A stretch of DNA of 21,514 nt. It comes from an uncultured bacterium (GTDB lineage Bacteria > Patescibacteriota > Microgenomatia > UBA1400 > PJMF01). Location of the stretch: the NCBI GenBank assembly GCA_903891335.1, contig CAITDX010000017.1, forward strand, positions 1 through 21,514, read 5' to 3'. Under the pieces are notes generated by a model, which had not been told where the DNA came from, searched no databases, and was given only the letters and a program-made list of their open reading frames with translations. Of this stretch, positions 7,329-15,465 are shown one piece after another. Both the position numbers and the translations under genes were made by a program. How positions within the stretch are numbered: position 1 is the first letter of the stretch; each line of letters begins with the position of its first letter.

Positions 7329-8030
7329 ATGTCAAAAAAAGTGTTATTAATCGTGTGTTTCTCATGTATTTTTTTTGTCGTGCTGAAGTTCGGGCTTGTT
7401 GTGAGAGATGTCGAGTGTGTTGCTATCGGAGAAAGCTTAGCTGCTCCTGTTTGTCCCAAAGTGCAACAGGGGTTGCTCGGTAAGTCGCTCTTTTTTACTG
7501 ATTTTGAGAATGATCCTCTTTGGATTGAGCTAGCTGCTTCACCTGAGTATAGTCATACCTATCAATTTGCCTGGATTAAAAAATATGCGCTTGGTAAAGT
7601 TGTCGTTGGTTTGACCTCAAAACTACCTGACTATCGCTTAGTCATTGGAGAAAAGCGTTTCATTTTCAATCAAACCAATAGAGTCCGCAATGATCAGGAT
7701 TTTTTGGAATTATTGACGATTGAAGCCCCGAATCTATCAGCTGATGCGAGTATTCAACAAGGCTATTTAGCCGAAGAATCTCACCGCCAATTTTTGAATT
7801 TAGCAACCGCAATTAGGGAGCAAAAATTGGCAATACAGCAAGTTGTTTGGCGCAGCGATCAAGAAATCCAATTGCTTTTACCAGCACTCACTGTTGTAAT
7901 TGATACACAGAAAGATTTTTCTTGGCAAATGGAGCGATTGCGCGCGATTTTGGATGATCAAGATGTTGCTACAGCATTGCAAGAAGCCACTGTTCTTGAT
8001 CTGCGCTTTAACTTGCCAGTCTTGAAGTAG
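7329..8030 (+). CDS. ftsQ: FtsQ/DivIB-like divisome protein
   Basis: A 233-aa bitopic protein with a short cytoplasmic start, one membrane helix (about residues 4-25) and an extracytoplasmic remainder. The first outside segment looks like a POTRA domain: a GKSLFFTD element after the helix-strand start, then KKYALGKVVVGLTSKLPDY, which resembles the family's KxYPxxLxIxVxERxP end. The protein closes with VLDLRFNLPVLK, close to the FtsQ C-terminal strand (xDLRFxxxVxxR). FtsQ links the septal synthase complex to the Z ring. Identity rests on weak motifs plus the classic position just before ftsA-ftsZ. It starts 6 nt after murG. Its stop codon lies within the likely ftsA -35 element. Confidence 0.8.
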   Translation: MSKKVLLIVCFSCIFFVVLKFGLVVRDVECVAIGESLAAPVCPKVQQGLLGKSLFFTDFENDPLWIELAASPEYSHTYQFAWIKKYALGKVVVGLTSKLPDYRLVIGEKRFIFNQTNRVRNDQDFLELLTIEAPNLSADASIQQGYLAEESHRQFLNLATAIREQKLAIQQVVWRSDQEIQLLLPALTVVIDTQKDFSWQMERLRAILDDQDVATALQEATVLDLRFNLPVLK

Positions 8031-8056
8031 ACACACTTTAGAAAATTTTGTATAGT
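8028..8056 (+). promoter_or_regulatory. Promoter for ftsA
   Basis: TAGACA (8028-8033; five of six bases of TTGACA) and TATAGT (8051-8056) are separated by exactly 17 bp. They predict a start near 8063 and a 17-nt leader before the ftsA ATG at 8080. The element begins in the ftsQ stop codon, so ftsA-ftsZ could be expressed independently of the upstream mur genes. Confidence 0.55.
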
Positions 8057-8079
8057 TGAACGTACTACTACGGCTATAT

Positions 8080-9390
8080 ATGAGCAAAGAACAAGTTATT
8101 ACCGCTATTGATTTGGGAAGTGAGAAATGTACTACCTTAATTGCTCGGGTTGCTGAGAGTGGGCACCTGCAAGTATTAGGCTTCTCAGTAGTGCCTTCTC
8201 GAGGGATGAAGCGGAGCATGATCATAGATCTAGAGCAAGCGCTCAATACTGTGACTCAGGGTTTGGATGCCGCTGAGCGAATGGCGGGTTTTGAAGTTAA
8301 AAGTGCTGTGGTTGCTATCTCAGGAGTTCATATCAAATACAAAAATTCTCGAGGGGTAGTGGCGGTGGCAGCAGCCAATCAGGAGATCGTGAGTAGCGAC
8401 GTCGATCGAGTTATCGAAGCCGCTCGAGCAATTTCTATGCCAGCTGATCGAGAAATTTTGCACGTCATTCCCAAAGACTTTAAAGTTGATTCTCAAGAGG
8501 GTGTCAAAGATCCCATTGGCATGACGGGTGTTCGTCTTGAAGCTGAGGCACACATCGTGACCGGTTTGAGCACTGCCATGCGCAACTTGGAGAAATGCAT
8601 TAGCGACATGGGGATTAAAGTGGATGCTTTTGTTTTTGCCGGTTTAGCAGCCGCAGAAATTGCTTTGACGGAAACAGAAAAAGAATTAGGAGTGGTATTG
8701 GTGGATATTGGAGCAGGGACGACGAGTATTGTCGCCTACGTCGAAGGTGCCTTGGAATTTTCAGCGGTGCTGCCGATTGGTGCCAAGCACATCACTCAAG
8801 ACATTGCGCTAGGTTGCCGCATTCCCATGGATGATGCTGAAAAATTGAAACTCTATCTAACTGATAATGGACTTGATGACTTGCGTCCAATTCCGGGAGA
8901 ATCAAAAGTAGATTTTACCAAGCGTCGCAAGAAACTTGATGTGATTGATCCAGAAAAAGTTGGTATAAGTCATAATGATTATTTATCAAAAAAGACTTTG
9001 GTTGGAGGGATCATGGAACCGCGAGTTCGGGAAATTTTTAAGTTAGTCATTCAAGAATTAGACAAAGCAGATTTACTAAATGGCAATCGAGTGCCAGCAG
9101 GTTTAGTTCTCACTGGTGGTGGCGCTTTAACCGCCGGAGTCACTGAGGTAGCCAAAAAAGTAAGTAATTTGCCGGTGCGCTTGGCGATTCCTGAAGAACT
9201 TGAGGGACTGACGGAAGACATTAAGCGACCAAATTTTGCCGTGGGGGTGGGTTTACTTGAGTATGCTCTGCGCCAAGGCAAGGCCGTACCGGTGGTTGAG
9301 AACTTTGATTGGCAGAAATTACTGCCAAGTGCATTTGGTCAAAAAGTATCAGGTGTGGTGCAGAAATTTTTCAAATCGTTGTTGCCTTGA
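8080..9390 (+). CDS. ftsA: Cell division protein FtsA (actin-like Z-ring anchor)
   Basis: Actin-fold ATPase that tethers FtsZ to the membrane and recruits downstream divisome proteins. The chosen start (ATG, 8080) gives MSKEQVITAIDLGSEK and 436 aa. An upstream in-frame TTG at 8056 would add eight unlikely residues that fall inside the promoter. Visible elements are phosphate-1 AIDLGSEK (residues 9-16), phosphate-2 LVDIGAGTTS (207-216) and the adenosine motif LTGGGALTAG (344-353). An SHS2/1C subdomain lies around 80-155. A C-terminal amphipathic helix, VSGVVQKFFKSLLP (423-436), is the expected membrane-targeting sequence. The charged segment 262-310 is somewhat expanded. It ends with TGA, 68 nt before ftsZ. 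Confidence 0.95.
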   Translation: MSKEQVITAIDLGSEKCTTLIARVAESGHLQVLGFSVVPSRGMKRSMIIDLEQALNTVTQGLDAAERMAGFEVKSAVVAISGVHIKYKNSRGVVAVAAANQEIVSSDVDRVIEAARAISMPADREILHVIPKDFKVDSQEGVKDPIGMTGVRLEAEAHIVTGLSTAMRNLEKCISDMGIKVDAFVFAGLAAAEIALTETEKELGVVLVDIGAGTTSIVAYVEGALEFSAVLPIGAKHITQDIALGCRIPMDDAEKLKLYLTDNGLDDLRPIPGESKVDFTKRRKKLDVIDPEKVGISHNDYLSKKTLVGGIMEPRVREIFKLVIQELDKADLLNGNRVPAGLVLTGGGALTAGVTEVAKKVSNLPVRLAIPEELEGLTEDIKRPNFAVGVGLLEYALRQGKAVPVVENFDWQKLLPSAFGQKVSGVVQKFFKSLLP

Positions 9391-9396
9391 TTTTTC

Positions 9397-9458
9397 TGTT
9401 ATAGTTTGATACTTTAATCCATGAGAACAACACGTTCTCTTAAAAGAAAGTCGACGTT
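9397..9458 (+). promoter_or_regulatory. ftsZ promoter and leader with a 6-bp hairpin
   Basis: The extended -10 TGTTATAGT (hexamer 9400-9405) follows the ftsA stop and predicts a start near 9412, leaving a leader of about 47 nt. The leader contains a perfect inverted repeat, GAGAAC-aacac-GTTCTC (9423-9439), 19 nt before the ATG. It is followed by AAAAGAAAG, a weak purine-rich ribosome-binding site. There is no T-run after the hairpin, so it is not a terminator. It could be an operator or an RNA element affecting ftsZ translation. Confidence 0.5.
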
Positions 9459-10763
9459 ATGGGACTCGTTAAACCTTCAAATACAACCTTTGCCAAAATT
9501 AAAGTCATTGGCGTCGGTGGCGGTGGCAGCAACGCAGTTAATTCAATGGTGGTGTCTCGTCAAATTAATGGTGTTGAATTCATCACTGTCAATACTGATG
9601 CGCAAGCTCTCCTAACTTCTAAAGCCGAAACTAAAATGCAAATTGGGAGTAATTTCACTCGCGGCTTGGGTGCTGGTGCTGATCCAGAAGTGGGTCGAAC
9701 TGCAGCTGAGGAGAGTCGGGAGAAACTCAAGGACTTACTCTTCGATACTGACATGGTCTTTATCACTGCTGGTATGGGTGGTGGCACGGGGACCGGCGCT
9801 GCGCCCATTATTGCTGAAATTGCTAAGGAAGCCGGTGCTTTGACGGTGGCGGTTGTCACGAAGCCCTTTGCTTTTGAAGGTATCAGACGCATGCAAACAG
9901 CCGATGAAGGGATTGAATCTTTGGCCGATACGGTTGACACCTTGATTGTCATCCCCAACCAGCGCCTGCTCGAGGTAGTTGACAAGAAAATGACCTTTAT
10001 TGATGCCTTTCGTTTGGCCGACAATGTCCTTGGTCAAGGAGTGAAGGGTATTTCTGACTTGATTACAGTTCCAGGCATGATCAATGTCGACTTTGCTGAT
10101 GTCAAAACGATCATGATTGATTCTGGTTCAGCGTTAATGGGTATTGGTGAGGCCTCTGGAGAAGATCGAGCGGTGGTGGCTGCTCGGATGGCAGTGTCCT
10201 CTCCTCTCCTTGAAGTGTCAATTGATGGAGCCAAAGGAATTCTCTACAACATCACCGGTGGTCCAGATATGGCTATGAGCGAGGTGTCCGATGCTTCGGC
10301 AGTGATTGCTGACAGCGCCGACCCCGATGCGAATATCATTTTTGGAGCGACTATTGATGAAAATATGGGTTCCAAGATCAAGATTAGTGTCATCGCCACT
10401 GGCTTTGGTGATAATTATTCTGGTTCTGGTCCCCGAGCAATGTTTGGCGCCTATGGACGTGAATCACGCCGTAAGATGACTGGGCCAACTGCTATCTACA
10501 AAAAAGCTGATGAACCAGAGATGCAAGAAGAAGTGATTGATCGTGCTCCTAGTAGTTTCACGCAGCCACAAGTTGTTGTTCCCAAATCCCCAGCCAAGGA
10601 AGAGACTGAGGAAAGCCACAATCCTTTTGTGCGCTCCGCTCTCTTTAATTTGCGCAAAAAAGATGAGAAAAAACGTGATGACCAGAGTGATAAAAAAGAA
10701 GATGTGGATAGTGATGATGAGTTTGCCGAGTTTGATGTGCCGGCATTTTTGAGGGATAGGTAG
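9459..10763 (+). CDS. ftsZ: Cell division GTPase FtsZ
   Basis: Tubulin-like GTPase that assembles the cytokinetic ring. The 434-aa protein opens with a GTPase domain: [13 protein letters not shown] (residues 16-28), the signature GGGTGTG (107-113) and the synergy T7 loop NVDFAD (209-214), which completes the GTPase site of the neighbouring subunit. After about residue 335 comes a charged, presumably disordered linker rich in Lys, Asp and Glu. The protein ends with [11 protein letters not shown], a clear conserved C-terminal peptide (consensus DIPAFLR) that would bind FtsA. All catalytic motifs are intact. The start at 9459 is preceded by a leader with a hairpin. The next small gene begins 5 nt after the stop. 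Confidence 0.98.
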   Translation: MGLVKPSNTTFAKIKVIGVGGGGSNAVNSMVVSRQINGVEFITVNTDAQALLTSKAETKMQIGSNFTRGLGAGADPEVGRTAAEESREKLKDLLFDTDMVFITAGMGGGTGTGAAPIIAEIAKEAGALTVAVVTKPFAFEGIRRMQTADEGIESLADTVDTLIVIPNQRLLEVVDKKMTFIDAFRLADNVLGQGVKGISDLITVPGMINVDFADVKTIMIDSGSALMGIGEASGEDRAVVAARMAVSSPLLEVSIDGAKGILYNITGGPDMAMSEVSDASAVIADSADPDANIIFGATIDENMGSKIKISVIATGFGDNYSGSGPRAMFGAYGRESRRKMTGPTAIYKKADEPEMQEEVIDRAPSSFTQPQVVVPKSPAKEETEESHNPFVRSALFNLRKKDEKKRDDQSDKKEDVDSDDEFAEFDVPAFLRDR

Positions 10764-10768
10764 TTGCT

Positions 10769-11149
10769 ATGGTTGAAGCTAATGGTGAGCTCCAAGATGC
10801 AAATTCAGAGCTGCTACAGTGCTACGAAATGCTGAATGGAATAAAAAATCCGCTCTTAAGAAAAGTCGCAAGGCAAATTTTTGCCCCCAATGGAACTGTT
10901 AAGCCAAGACCGATAGATCATGCAATTAAATACTGGGAATTACCTAAAGATGTTACTGGTCAGATTACAAAACTTGGTGGTTTAAAGCGGGCATTTGAGC
11001 AAGATGAGCAGGCGCATCAAGTGTTGTTGATTGCGGTTAATCGCATGCATGAATTATATAAGGCTCCTCCTATTGGAGAGGGACAAAAGTTTAGTCTTGG
11101 CGCTGCCCTTGATCAAATAACAGCCTTCCGTGTTACGAGAGGAAATTAA
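10769..11149 (+). CDS. Uncharacterised 126-aa protein directly downstream of ftsZ
   Basis: I do not recognise this gene. It begins 5 nt after the ftsZ stop, with no independent ribosome-binding site, so translation is probably coupled to ftsZ. The product looks soluble and mostly helical, without a signal peptide or membrane segment. The N-terminal 35 residues (MVEANGELQDANSELLQCY onward) could form an amphipathic helix. A basic patch, LLRKVARQIF, is followed by a proline-containing stretch (NGTVKPRPIDHAIKYWELP) and two further helices (about 66-95). The reading frame fills the only space between ftsZ and the ileS leader, which supports it being real, but no homologue is known to me. A divisome accessory role is only a guess from position. 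Confidence 0.65.
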   Translation: MVEANGELQDANSELLQCYEMLNGIKNPLLRKVARQIFAPNGTVKPRPIDHAIKYWELPKDVTGQITKLGGLKRAFEQDEQAHQVLLIAVNRMHELYKAPPIGEGQKFSLGAALDQITAFRVTRGN

Positions 11150-11173
11150 TTTTAGCTTATTTTTGCAGTTACA

Positions 11174-11182
11174 TGCTATACT
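11174..11182 (+). promoter_or_regulatory. Extended -10 promoter of the ileS leader
   Basis: TGCTATACT (extended -10; hexamer 11177-11182) lies 25 nt after the stop of the preceding ORF and predicts transcription starting near 11189, just ahead of the first T-box stem. No good -35 is seen at 17 bp, which is tolerable for an extended -10. Confidence 0.5.
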
Positions 11183-11188
11183 ATCAGT

Positions 11189-11396
11189 CAGAAAACCACA
11201 GAGCCGCTATCACCGGTGAGGTACCTGGAGAAATTTGCTTAAGGAGTGTATAAAACACAAGATCAGCAAAAACTAGATCAGGTCGGGTTGGCCCGTAATC
11301 GCCATCAATTAAGTAACAGCCAGGCTGGTACCTTTATCTTTCGACAAGATAAGCCTGCTTAGAAACGAAATCGTTTGTTTCTAGGCAGGCTTTTTT
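11189..11396 (+). promoter_or_regulatory. T-box riboswitch (tRNA-Ile sensing) controlling ileS by transcription attenuation
   Basis: The T-box core is TGGTACC (11326-11332). Its TGGT would pair with the ACCA end of uncharged tRNA-Ile. It sits as a bulge in an antiterminator: CAGGC (11321-11325) pairs GCCTG (11353-11357), and TTATCTT (11334-11340) pairs AAGATAA (11346-11352) around loop TCGAC. GCCTG is also the start of the terminator stem, so the two folds exclude each other. Upstream, a short hairpin (11195-11222) places CTATCAC in a 7-nt loop. Its ATC (11209-11211), followed by A, is the expected isoleucine specifier. CGGG-ttgg-CCCG (11284-11295) fits Stem III, and GTGT-ataaa-ACAC (11236-11248) fits part of Stem II. 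Stem I has no room for the apical tRNA-elbow-binding region, as in the ultrashort actinobacterial ileS T-boxes. Confidence 0.82.
11352..11396 (+). terminator. Intrinsic terminator of the ileS T-box leader
   Basis: A 15-bp stem (11352-11366 with 11377-11391; one G-U pair at 11359/11384) encloses loop GAAATCGTTT and is followed by a T-run at 11391-11396. Its 5' strand starts with AAGCCTGC, the same bases that close the antiterminator. It therefore acts as the conditional attenuator 34 nt before the ileS start codon. Confidence 0.9.
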
Positions 11397-11429
11397 AGTA
11401 TTAAAACACATATATACAAAGGACACATA

Positions 11430-14282
11430 ATGCAAAAAATCACAGATTTCAGGCAGCTCCCAGACTTCCCCAAGCTTGAGGAAGCAGTCTTAGATTTTTG
11501 GGACAAAGATCAAACCTTCGACAAGTCAGTTCAGCAACGCAGTGAAGACAATGCCTTCGCCTTTTATGATGGCCCTCCCTTCGCCACTGGTCTACCTCAC
11601 TATGGTCATCTCATGCAATCAATCATCAAAGATCTGATTCCCCGCTACCAGACGATGCTGGGTAAGCGAGTGCGCCGGGTCTGGGGTTGGGATTGTCACG
11701 GTTTGCCAGTCGAAAACATTATTGAAAAAGAACTCAAACTTGAAAGCAAAAAAGACATCGAGAACTATGGCGTCGCTCAATTTAACGAAGCCTGTCGCCA
11801 GACGGTTTTGACCTATGCGCATGATTGGAAAAAAACCATTCGCCGTATCGGTCGCTGGATTGATATGGATAATGCCTACAAAACCATGGACAAGAACTTC
11901 ATGGAGACTGTTTGGTGGGTGTTTCGTCAGCTCTGGGATAAGGGTTTGATCTATAAAAGTCATAAATCCATGCACATCTGTCCGCGTTGTGGCACCCCAC
12001 TCTCAAATTTCGAGGTGACTCAAGGGTACAAAGATGTCAAAGATATTTCAGTCTTTGCGAAGTTTCGACTGCATGAACCAGCTCGTTTAGCCCTGCCAAC
12101 CACCGAACCAGTGTATGTAGTCGCCTGGACTACCACTCCCTGGACCCTTCCTGGTAACGTTTTGCTGGCAGTCGGTCCCACTTTGGAGTATGTTGCGGTC
12201 AAAATTGCCGGTGAAGTCGGGGTTTTCATTGTCGCCAAGCAGCGCCTTTCAGAAGTGATTGCGGGTAAGGATTTCGAACTACTGCCACCAGAATTTACCG
12301 GTGAGCAGTTGTCTGGATTGACGTATGAGCCAATTTTCCCCTATTACGCCAATTGGGAGAAGGCCTTCCGCATCGTCACCGCTGATTTTGTCAGTACTGA
12401 TGATGGTACTGGCGTCGTCCACATTGCACCTGCGTTTGGTGAAGATGACTACAATCTTGGTCAAGCCGAGGGCATTGAACTGCTTCAGCACGTAGGCATG
12501 GATGGTCGCTTCAAACCAGAGGTCACTGATTTTGCTGGACTCGAAGTTAAGCCCAAGGACACTCCGCAAACGACCGATATTGAAATAATTAAGTATTTAG
12601 CTGCTCATGATGGTTTGTTTGCCAAGAAAAAAATTGAGCACAGTTATCCTCATTGTTGGCGCTGTGATACACCGCTGCTTAATTACGCAACCGACAGTTG
12701 GTATGTCAAAGTCAGTGCTTTCAAAGACCAGTTGCTCGCCAATAATGAACAAATCAATTGGGAGCCAGATCACATCAAGCACGGTCGTTTTGGCAAATGG
12801 CTAGAAGGTGCGCGTGATTGGGCGATTTCTCGCAATCGCTACTGGGGTACTCCGCTCCCAATCTGGGAGAGCGCTGATGGAGATTTCATTTGTGTAGGCT
12901 CTGCAGCTGAGCTAGAAGAACTTTCTGGTCAAAAAGTGAGTGATTTGCACAAACACATTGTCGATCAGATTAGTTTTGTCAAAGATGGCAAGCACTATAC
13001 GCACATCCCAGAGGTGCTTGACTGTTGGTTTGAGTCAGGATCGATGCCCTATGGCGAGTTGCATTATCCCTTTGAGAATCAAGATTTTTTCAAAAAATCT
13101 TTTCCCGCTGATTTCATCTCTGAGGGGCAAGATCAAACTCGAGGTTGGTTTTACACTCTCCATGTGCTGGCTACAGCTTTGACTCTGGGGACTACGCAAG
13201 AAAGCAGCTCCTTCAAAAACGTCATGTGTACAGGTCTGATCATGGCAGAAGATGGTAAAAAGATGAGCAAACGCCTCAAAAATTATCCTGAGCCTGGTGT
13301 AATCCTAGAGCAATATGGAGCGGATGCGTTACGGCTTTATTTGATGTCTTCTCCCGCAGTCAAAGCAGAAACCCTGAATTTCTCAGAAAAAGATGTGGCC
13401 AACTTGCGTCGCCGTGTGTTTGTGATTTGGTGGAATGTCTTTGCCTTCTATAAGACCTTTGCCAACCAAGAGGCTGGTTTCTTTGATCTTGCAACCGGTC
13501 AAAAACCAAGTCATGTGCTTGATCGCTATATTTTGAGTCGTCTCCAGCAGACCATTCGAGATTTGCGAGGCCACTTGGATAGGTATGATGTGATGCGTGC
13601 CAGTCGCTTACTAGCCCCATTCATCGATGAATTATCGACTTGGTACCTGCGCTTGAGTCGCGAGCGCATCAAAGCCAGTGATAATCATGAAGTCAGTCAA
13701 GTATTGGCAACAGTGCTTCGTGAATTAGCTCTGGCGTTTGCTCCAGTAGTGCCGTTTTTCACCGAGGTTCTCTATCAAAATCTCCTTGGAGGTGGGCAAT
13801 CGATCCACTTACAAGAGTTTCCAGTAGTGCACGAGCAATATATTGATGTAGCTTTGGAGCAAAACATACGTACCCTTGCCACGATTGTCGAGCTTGGACA
13901 TGGCGCTCGCAAGGCACGTCAAGTCAAGGCGCGTCAGCCTTTGGCGAGTGTTCGCGTGTCTGGGTATGGTCAATTACTTGATCAAGAAGCGCTTGCGCTG
14001 TTACTGCTTGGCGAACTGAATGTCAAAGAAGTGTTGTGGCAAGAATCGACAGGTGAGCTGACAGTTGAGTTGGATTTCACTCTTACTCCAGAGCTGGAAG
14101 CTGAAGGTCAGGCTCGTGAGTTGATTCGTCAAATTCAAGATTTGCGCAAAGCTGCTAAACTCGAGCTTGAACAAGTAGTGGAAGTGATGGTGCCCACATG
14201 GCCTCAAGCGTTTCAAGCTGAGATCGAAGCCAAGACTAATACGAAACTCAAGCAAGGGGCTGAAATTGCCCTAGTAGCTTAA
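11430..14282 (+). CDS. ileS: Isoleucyl-tRNA synthetase, eukaryote-like (IleS2) type
   Basis: Charges tRNA-Ile with isoleucine. The 950-aa class I synthetase has the HIGH motif as PHYGH (His57-His60, in GPPFATGLPHYGH) and KMSKS as KMSKRLKNYP (Lys611-Arg615). Both forms are typical of the eukaryote-like IleS2 clade, which is generally mupirocin-insensitive. The bacterial clade would have a KMSKSxGN ending and a C-terminal zinc finger. The CP1 editing domain includes AWTTTPWTLPGN (from residue 232). Two CxxC knuckles are present (CPRC and CWRC). The WGWDCHGLPVE segment near residue 86 is another family marker. It is a little shorter than the usual 1,000-plus residues. AAAGGA (11418-11423) is the ribosome-binding site. 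Expression is controlled by the preceding T-box. Confidence 0.97.
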   Translation: MQKITDFRQLPDFPKLEEAVLDFWDKDQTFDKSVQQRSEDNAFAFYDGPPFATGLPHYGHLMQSIIKDLIPRYQTMLGKRVRRVWGWDCHGLPVENIIEKELKLESKKDIENYGVAQFNEACRQTVLTYAHDWKKTIRRIGRWIDMDNAYKTMDKNFMETVWWVFRQLWDKGLIYKSHKSMHICPRCGTPLSNFEVTQGYKDVKDISVFAKFRLHEPARLALPTTEPVYVVAWTTTPWTLPGNVLLAVGPTLEYVAVKIAGEVGVFIVAKQRLSEVIAGKDFELLPPEFTGEQLSGLTYEPIFPYYANWEKAFRIVTADFVSTDDGTGVVHIAPAFGEDDYNLGQAEGIELLQHVGMDGRFKPEVTDFAGLEVKPKDTPQTTDIEIIKYLAAHDGLFAKKKIEHSYPHCWRCDTPLLNYATDSWYVKVSAFKDQLLANNEQINWEPDHIKHGRFGKWLEGARDWAISRNRYWGTPLPIWESADGDFICVGSAAELEELSGQKVSDLHKHIVDQISFVKDGKHYTHIPEVLDCWFESGSMPYGELHYPFENQDFFKKSFPADFISEGQDQTRGWFYTLHVLATALTLGTTQESSSFKNVMCTGLIMAEDGKKMSKRLKNYPEPGVILEQYGADALRLYLMSSPAVKAETLNFSEKDVANLRRRVFVIWWNVFAFYKTFANQEAGFFDLATGQKPSHVLDRYILSRLQQTIRDLRGHLDRYDVMRASRLLAPFIDELSTWYLRLSRERIKASDNHEVSQVLATVLRELALAFAPVVPFFTEVLYQNLLGGGQSIHLQEFPVVHEQYIDVALEQNIRTLATIVELGHGARKARQVKARQPLASVRVSGYGQLLDQEALALLLLGELNVKEVLWQESTGELTVELDFTLTPELEAEGQARELIRQIQDLRKAAKLELEQVVEVMVPTWPQAFQAEIEAKTNTKLKQGAEIALVA

Positions 14283-14302
14283 TTTTTAAGCGAAGGGTTT
14301 TC

Positions 14303-14331
14303 TTGCGTTGTTTTCTGTGATGCGTTAGACT
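14303..14331 (+). promoter_or_regulatory. Promoter for rodA, very short leader
   Basis: TTGCGT (14303-14308) and TAGACT (14326-14331) are spaced by 17 bp in the 60-bp gap after ileS. They predict a start near 14338, five nt before the rodA ATG. No terminator is visible between ileS and rodA, so readthrough is also possible. Confidence 0.5.
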
Positions 14332-14342
14332 GCTAACTACTC

Positions 14343-15434
14343 ATGCGCAAGTTGCTTTTGCCCTTAGTTGTGATCTTATTTGCGGTTTTATCTTTGACGA
14401 CATTGCGCAGTATCATGCCCGAGTTGGTGGCAAAACAAACCATCGCGTTTGGGTTAGGGGCAGCGTTGTTTACGGTGGTAGCTGCAATTCCCTGGCAATG
14501 GCATCTGCGCTTCGCTCCTTGGCTGTATTTAGCACTCAACCTGAGTTTGCTGGGTTTGCTTGTCTATGGTTCAGTAACTCGAGGTATCTCTGCTTGGATT
14601 ACCTTGCCTTTTGGTTTCAAATTCCAGCCTTCGCAATTTGCACTTCCCATTACTGCTGTCTATTTAGCTAGCTTCTTCCGTCAAGAAACAAAGTTTTCGT
14701 GGGTATTACTGTGGCAGGCTTTAGTAATTATGGCCATACCCACTCTTTTAATACTTCTGGAGCCAGATTTCGGAACAGCGTTAGTGTTGGCTGCTGGTTT
14801 AGGCATGTTTCTTTTTTTTAATCGCCTGAGTCTGAGTCAGATTTTGAATTTAGTCGCCATCGCTGCAGTGGTAGTGTTGCTCTTATGGACAGTTGTTTTC
14901 AAGGAGTATCAGCGCAATCGTTTACTTGGATTTCTGCATTTGCACCAGACTCCATCAGCTGCCTCCACCAGTCGGGAAAGTAGTAGTGCCTACAATGCCC
15001 GCCAGGCTTTGATTGCCGTTGGTAGCGGTCAAGTGTGGGGACGAGGGATTGGTCAGGGTGTGCAGTCGCACCTGCGTTTCTTGCCCGAGCGCCAGACAGA
15101 CTTTATGTTCGCTTCATTTGCAGAGGAATGGGGGTTGGTAGGAGCGCTATTTTTGCTTTTTCTCTATGCCGCACTCCTGTATTTTTTATGGTACGCCTTA
15201 CTCCTGTTGCCTAATTTCCAAGAGCAGTTGTATGTGGGGAGTCTGCTCGCGATGTTTTTGGTGCAGATTTTTGTCAATGTGGGGATGAATATGGCAATTG
15301 TACCGATTACCGGGATTACCTTGCCTTTTATGTCATATGGAGGTAGTAGTATTATTGCTTTGCTCTATGCCCTCGGAATTGTCCAAAGTAGCATTCGCCG
15401 CCTCAATCGACAGGCAAACCGGAGCTTTTATTAG
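14343..15434 (+). CDS. rodA: SEDS glycosyltransferase RodA/FtsW family, probably RodA
   Basis: Peptidoglycan polymerase for side-wall elongation, working with a class B PBP that is not in this window. The 363-aa protein has about ten membrane helices and the SEDS motifs RGISAWITLPFGFKFQPSQ (residues 80-98), LLEPDFGTAL (138-147), WGRGIGQGVQ (232-241), FLPERQTDFMFASFAEEWG (246-264; Asp253 is the putative catalytic residue) and PITGITLPFMSYGGSS. The PER-QTDF and LPFMSYGGSS forms are RodA-like, in contrast to the FtsW copy at 5125. It stands alone between ileS and rplU rather than beside mreB or a PBP2 gene. The start is set by the promoter just upstream; there is no ribosome-binding site. Confidence 0.88.
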   Translation: MRKLLLPLVVILFAVLSLTTLRSIMPELVAKQTIAFGLGAALFTVVAAIPWQWHLRFAPWLYLALNLSLLGLLVYGSVTRGISAWITLPFGFKFQPSQFALPITAVYLASFFRQETKFSWVLLWQALVIMAIPTLLILLEPDFGTALVLAAGLGMFLFFNRLSLSQILNLVAIAAVVVLLLWTVVFKEYQRNRLLGFLHLHQTPSAASTSRESSSAYNARQALIAVGSGQVWGRGIGQGVQSHLRFLPERQTDFMFASFAEEWGLVGALFLLFLYAALLYFLWYALLLLPNFQEQLYVGSLLAMFLVQIFVNVGMNMAIVPITGITLPFMSYGGSSIIALLYALGIVQSSIRRLNRQANRSFY

Positions 15435-15445
15435 ACGTAGATTTC

Positions 15446-15454
15446 TGCTATAAT
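15446..15454 (+). promoter_or_regulatory. Extended -10 promoter of the rplU operon
   Basis: TGCTATAAT (perfect TATAAT at 15449-15454 with an upstream TG) lies 11 nt before the rplU ATG, predicting a start near 15461 and a leader of only 5 nt. No good -35 is seen at the expected distance. Confidence 0.6.
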
Positions 15455-15465
15455 ACTCTTTCATT

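Noticed and set aside
8056..8079. TTG start eight codons upstream of ftsA
   Set aside because: The extra residues are not FtsA-like, the TTG overlaps the -10 TATAGT, and the ATG at 8080 gives the standard FtsA N-terminus.
9423..9439. LexA/SOS box upstream of ftsZ
   Set aside because: The arms resemble GAAC/GTTC, but the spacer is 5 rather than 4 bp and no SOS gene is nearby, so it is kept only as an unexplained hairpin.
9421..9615. Leader ORF beginning in the ftsZ hairpin and overlapping ftsZ out of frame
   Set aside because: Its product is a frame-shifted reading of ftsZ with no independent features; at most a fortuitous upstream ATG.
9560..10024. 154-aa minus-strand ORF inside ftsZ
   Set aside because: Antisense shadow of conserved FtsZ codons; no start signal and no recognisable domain.
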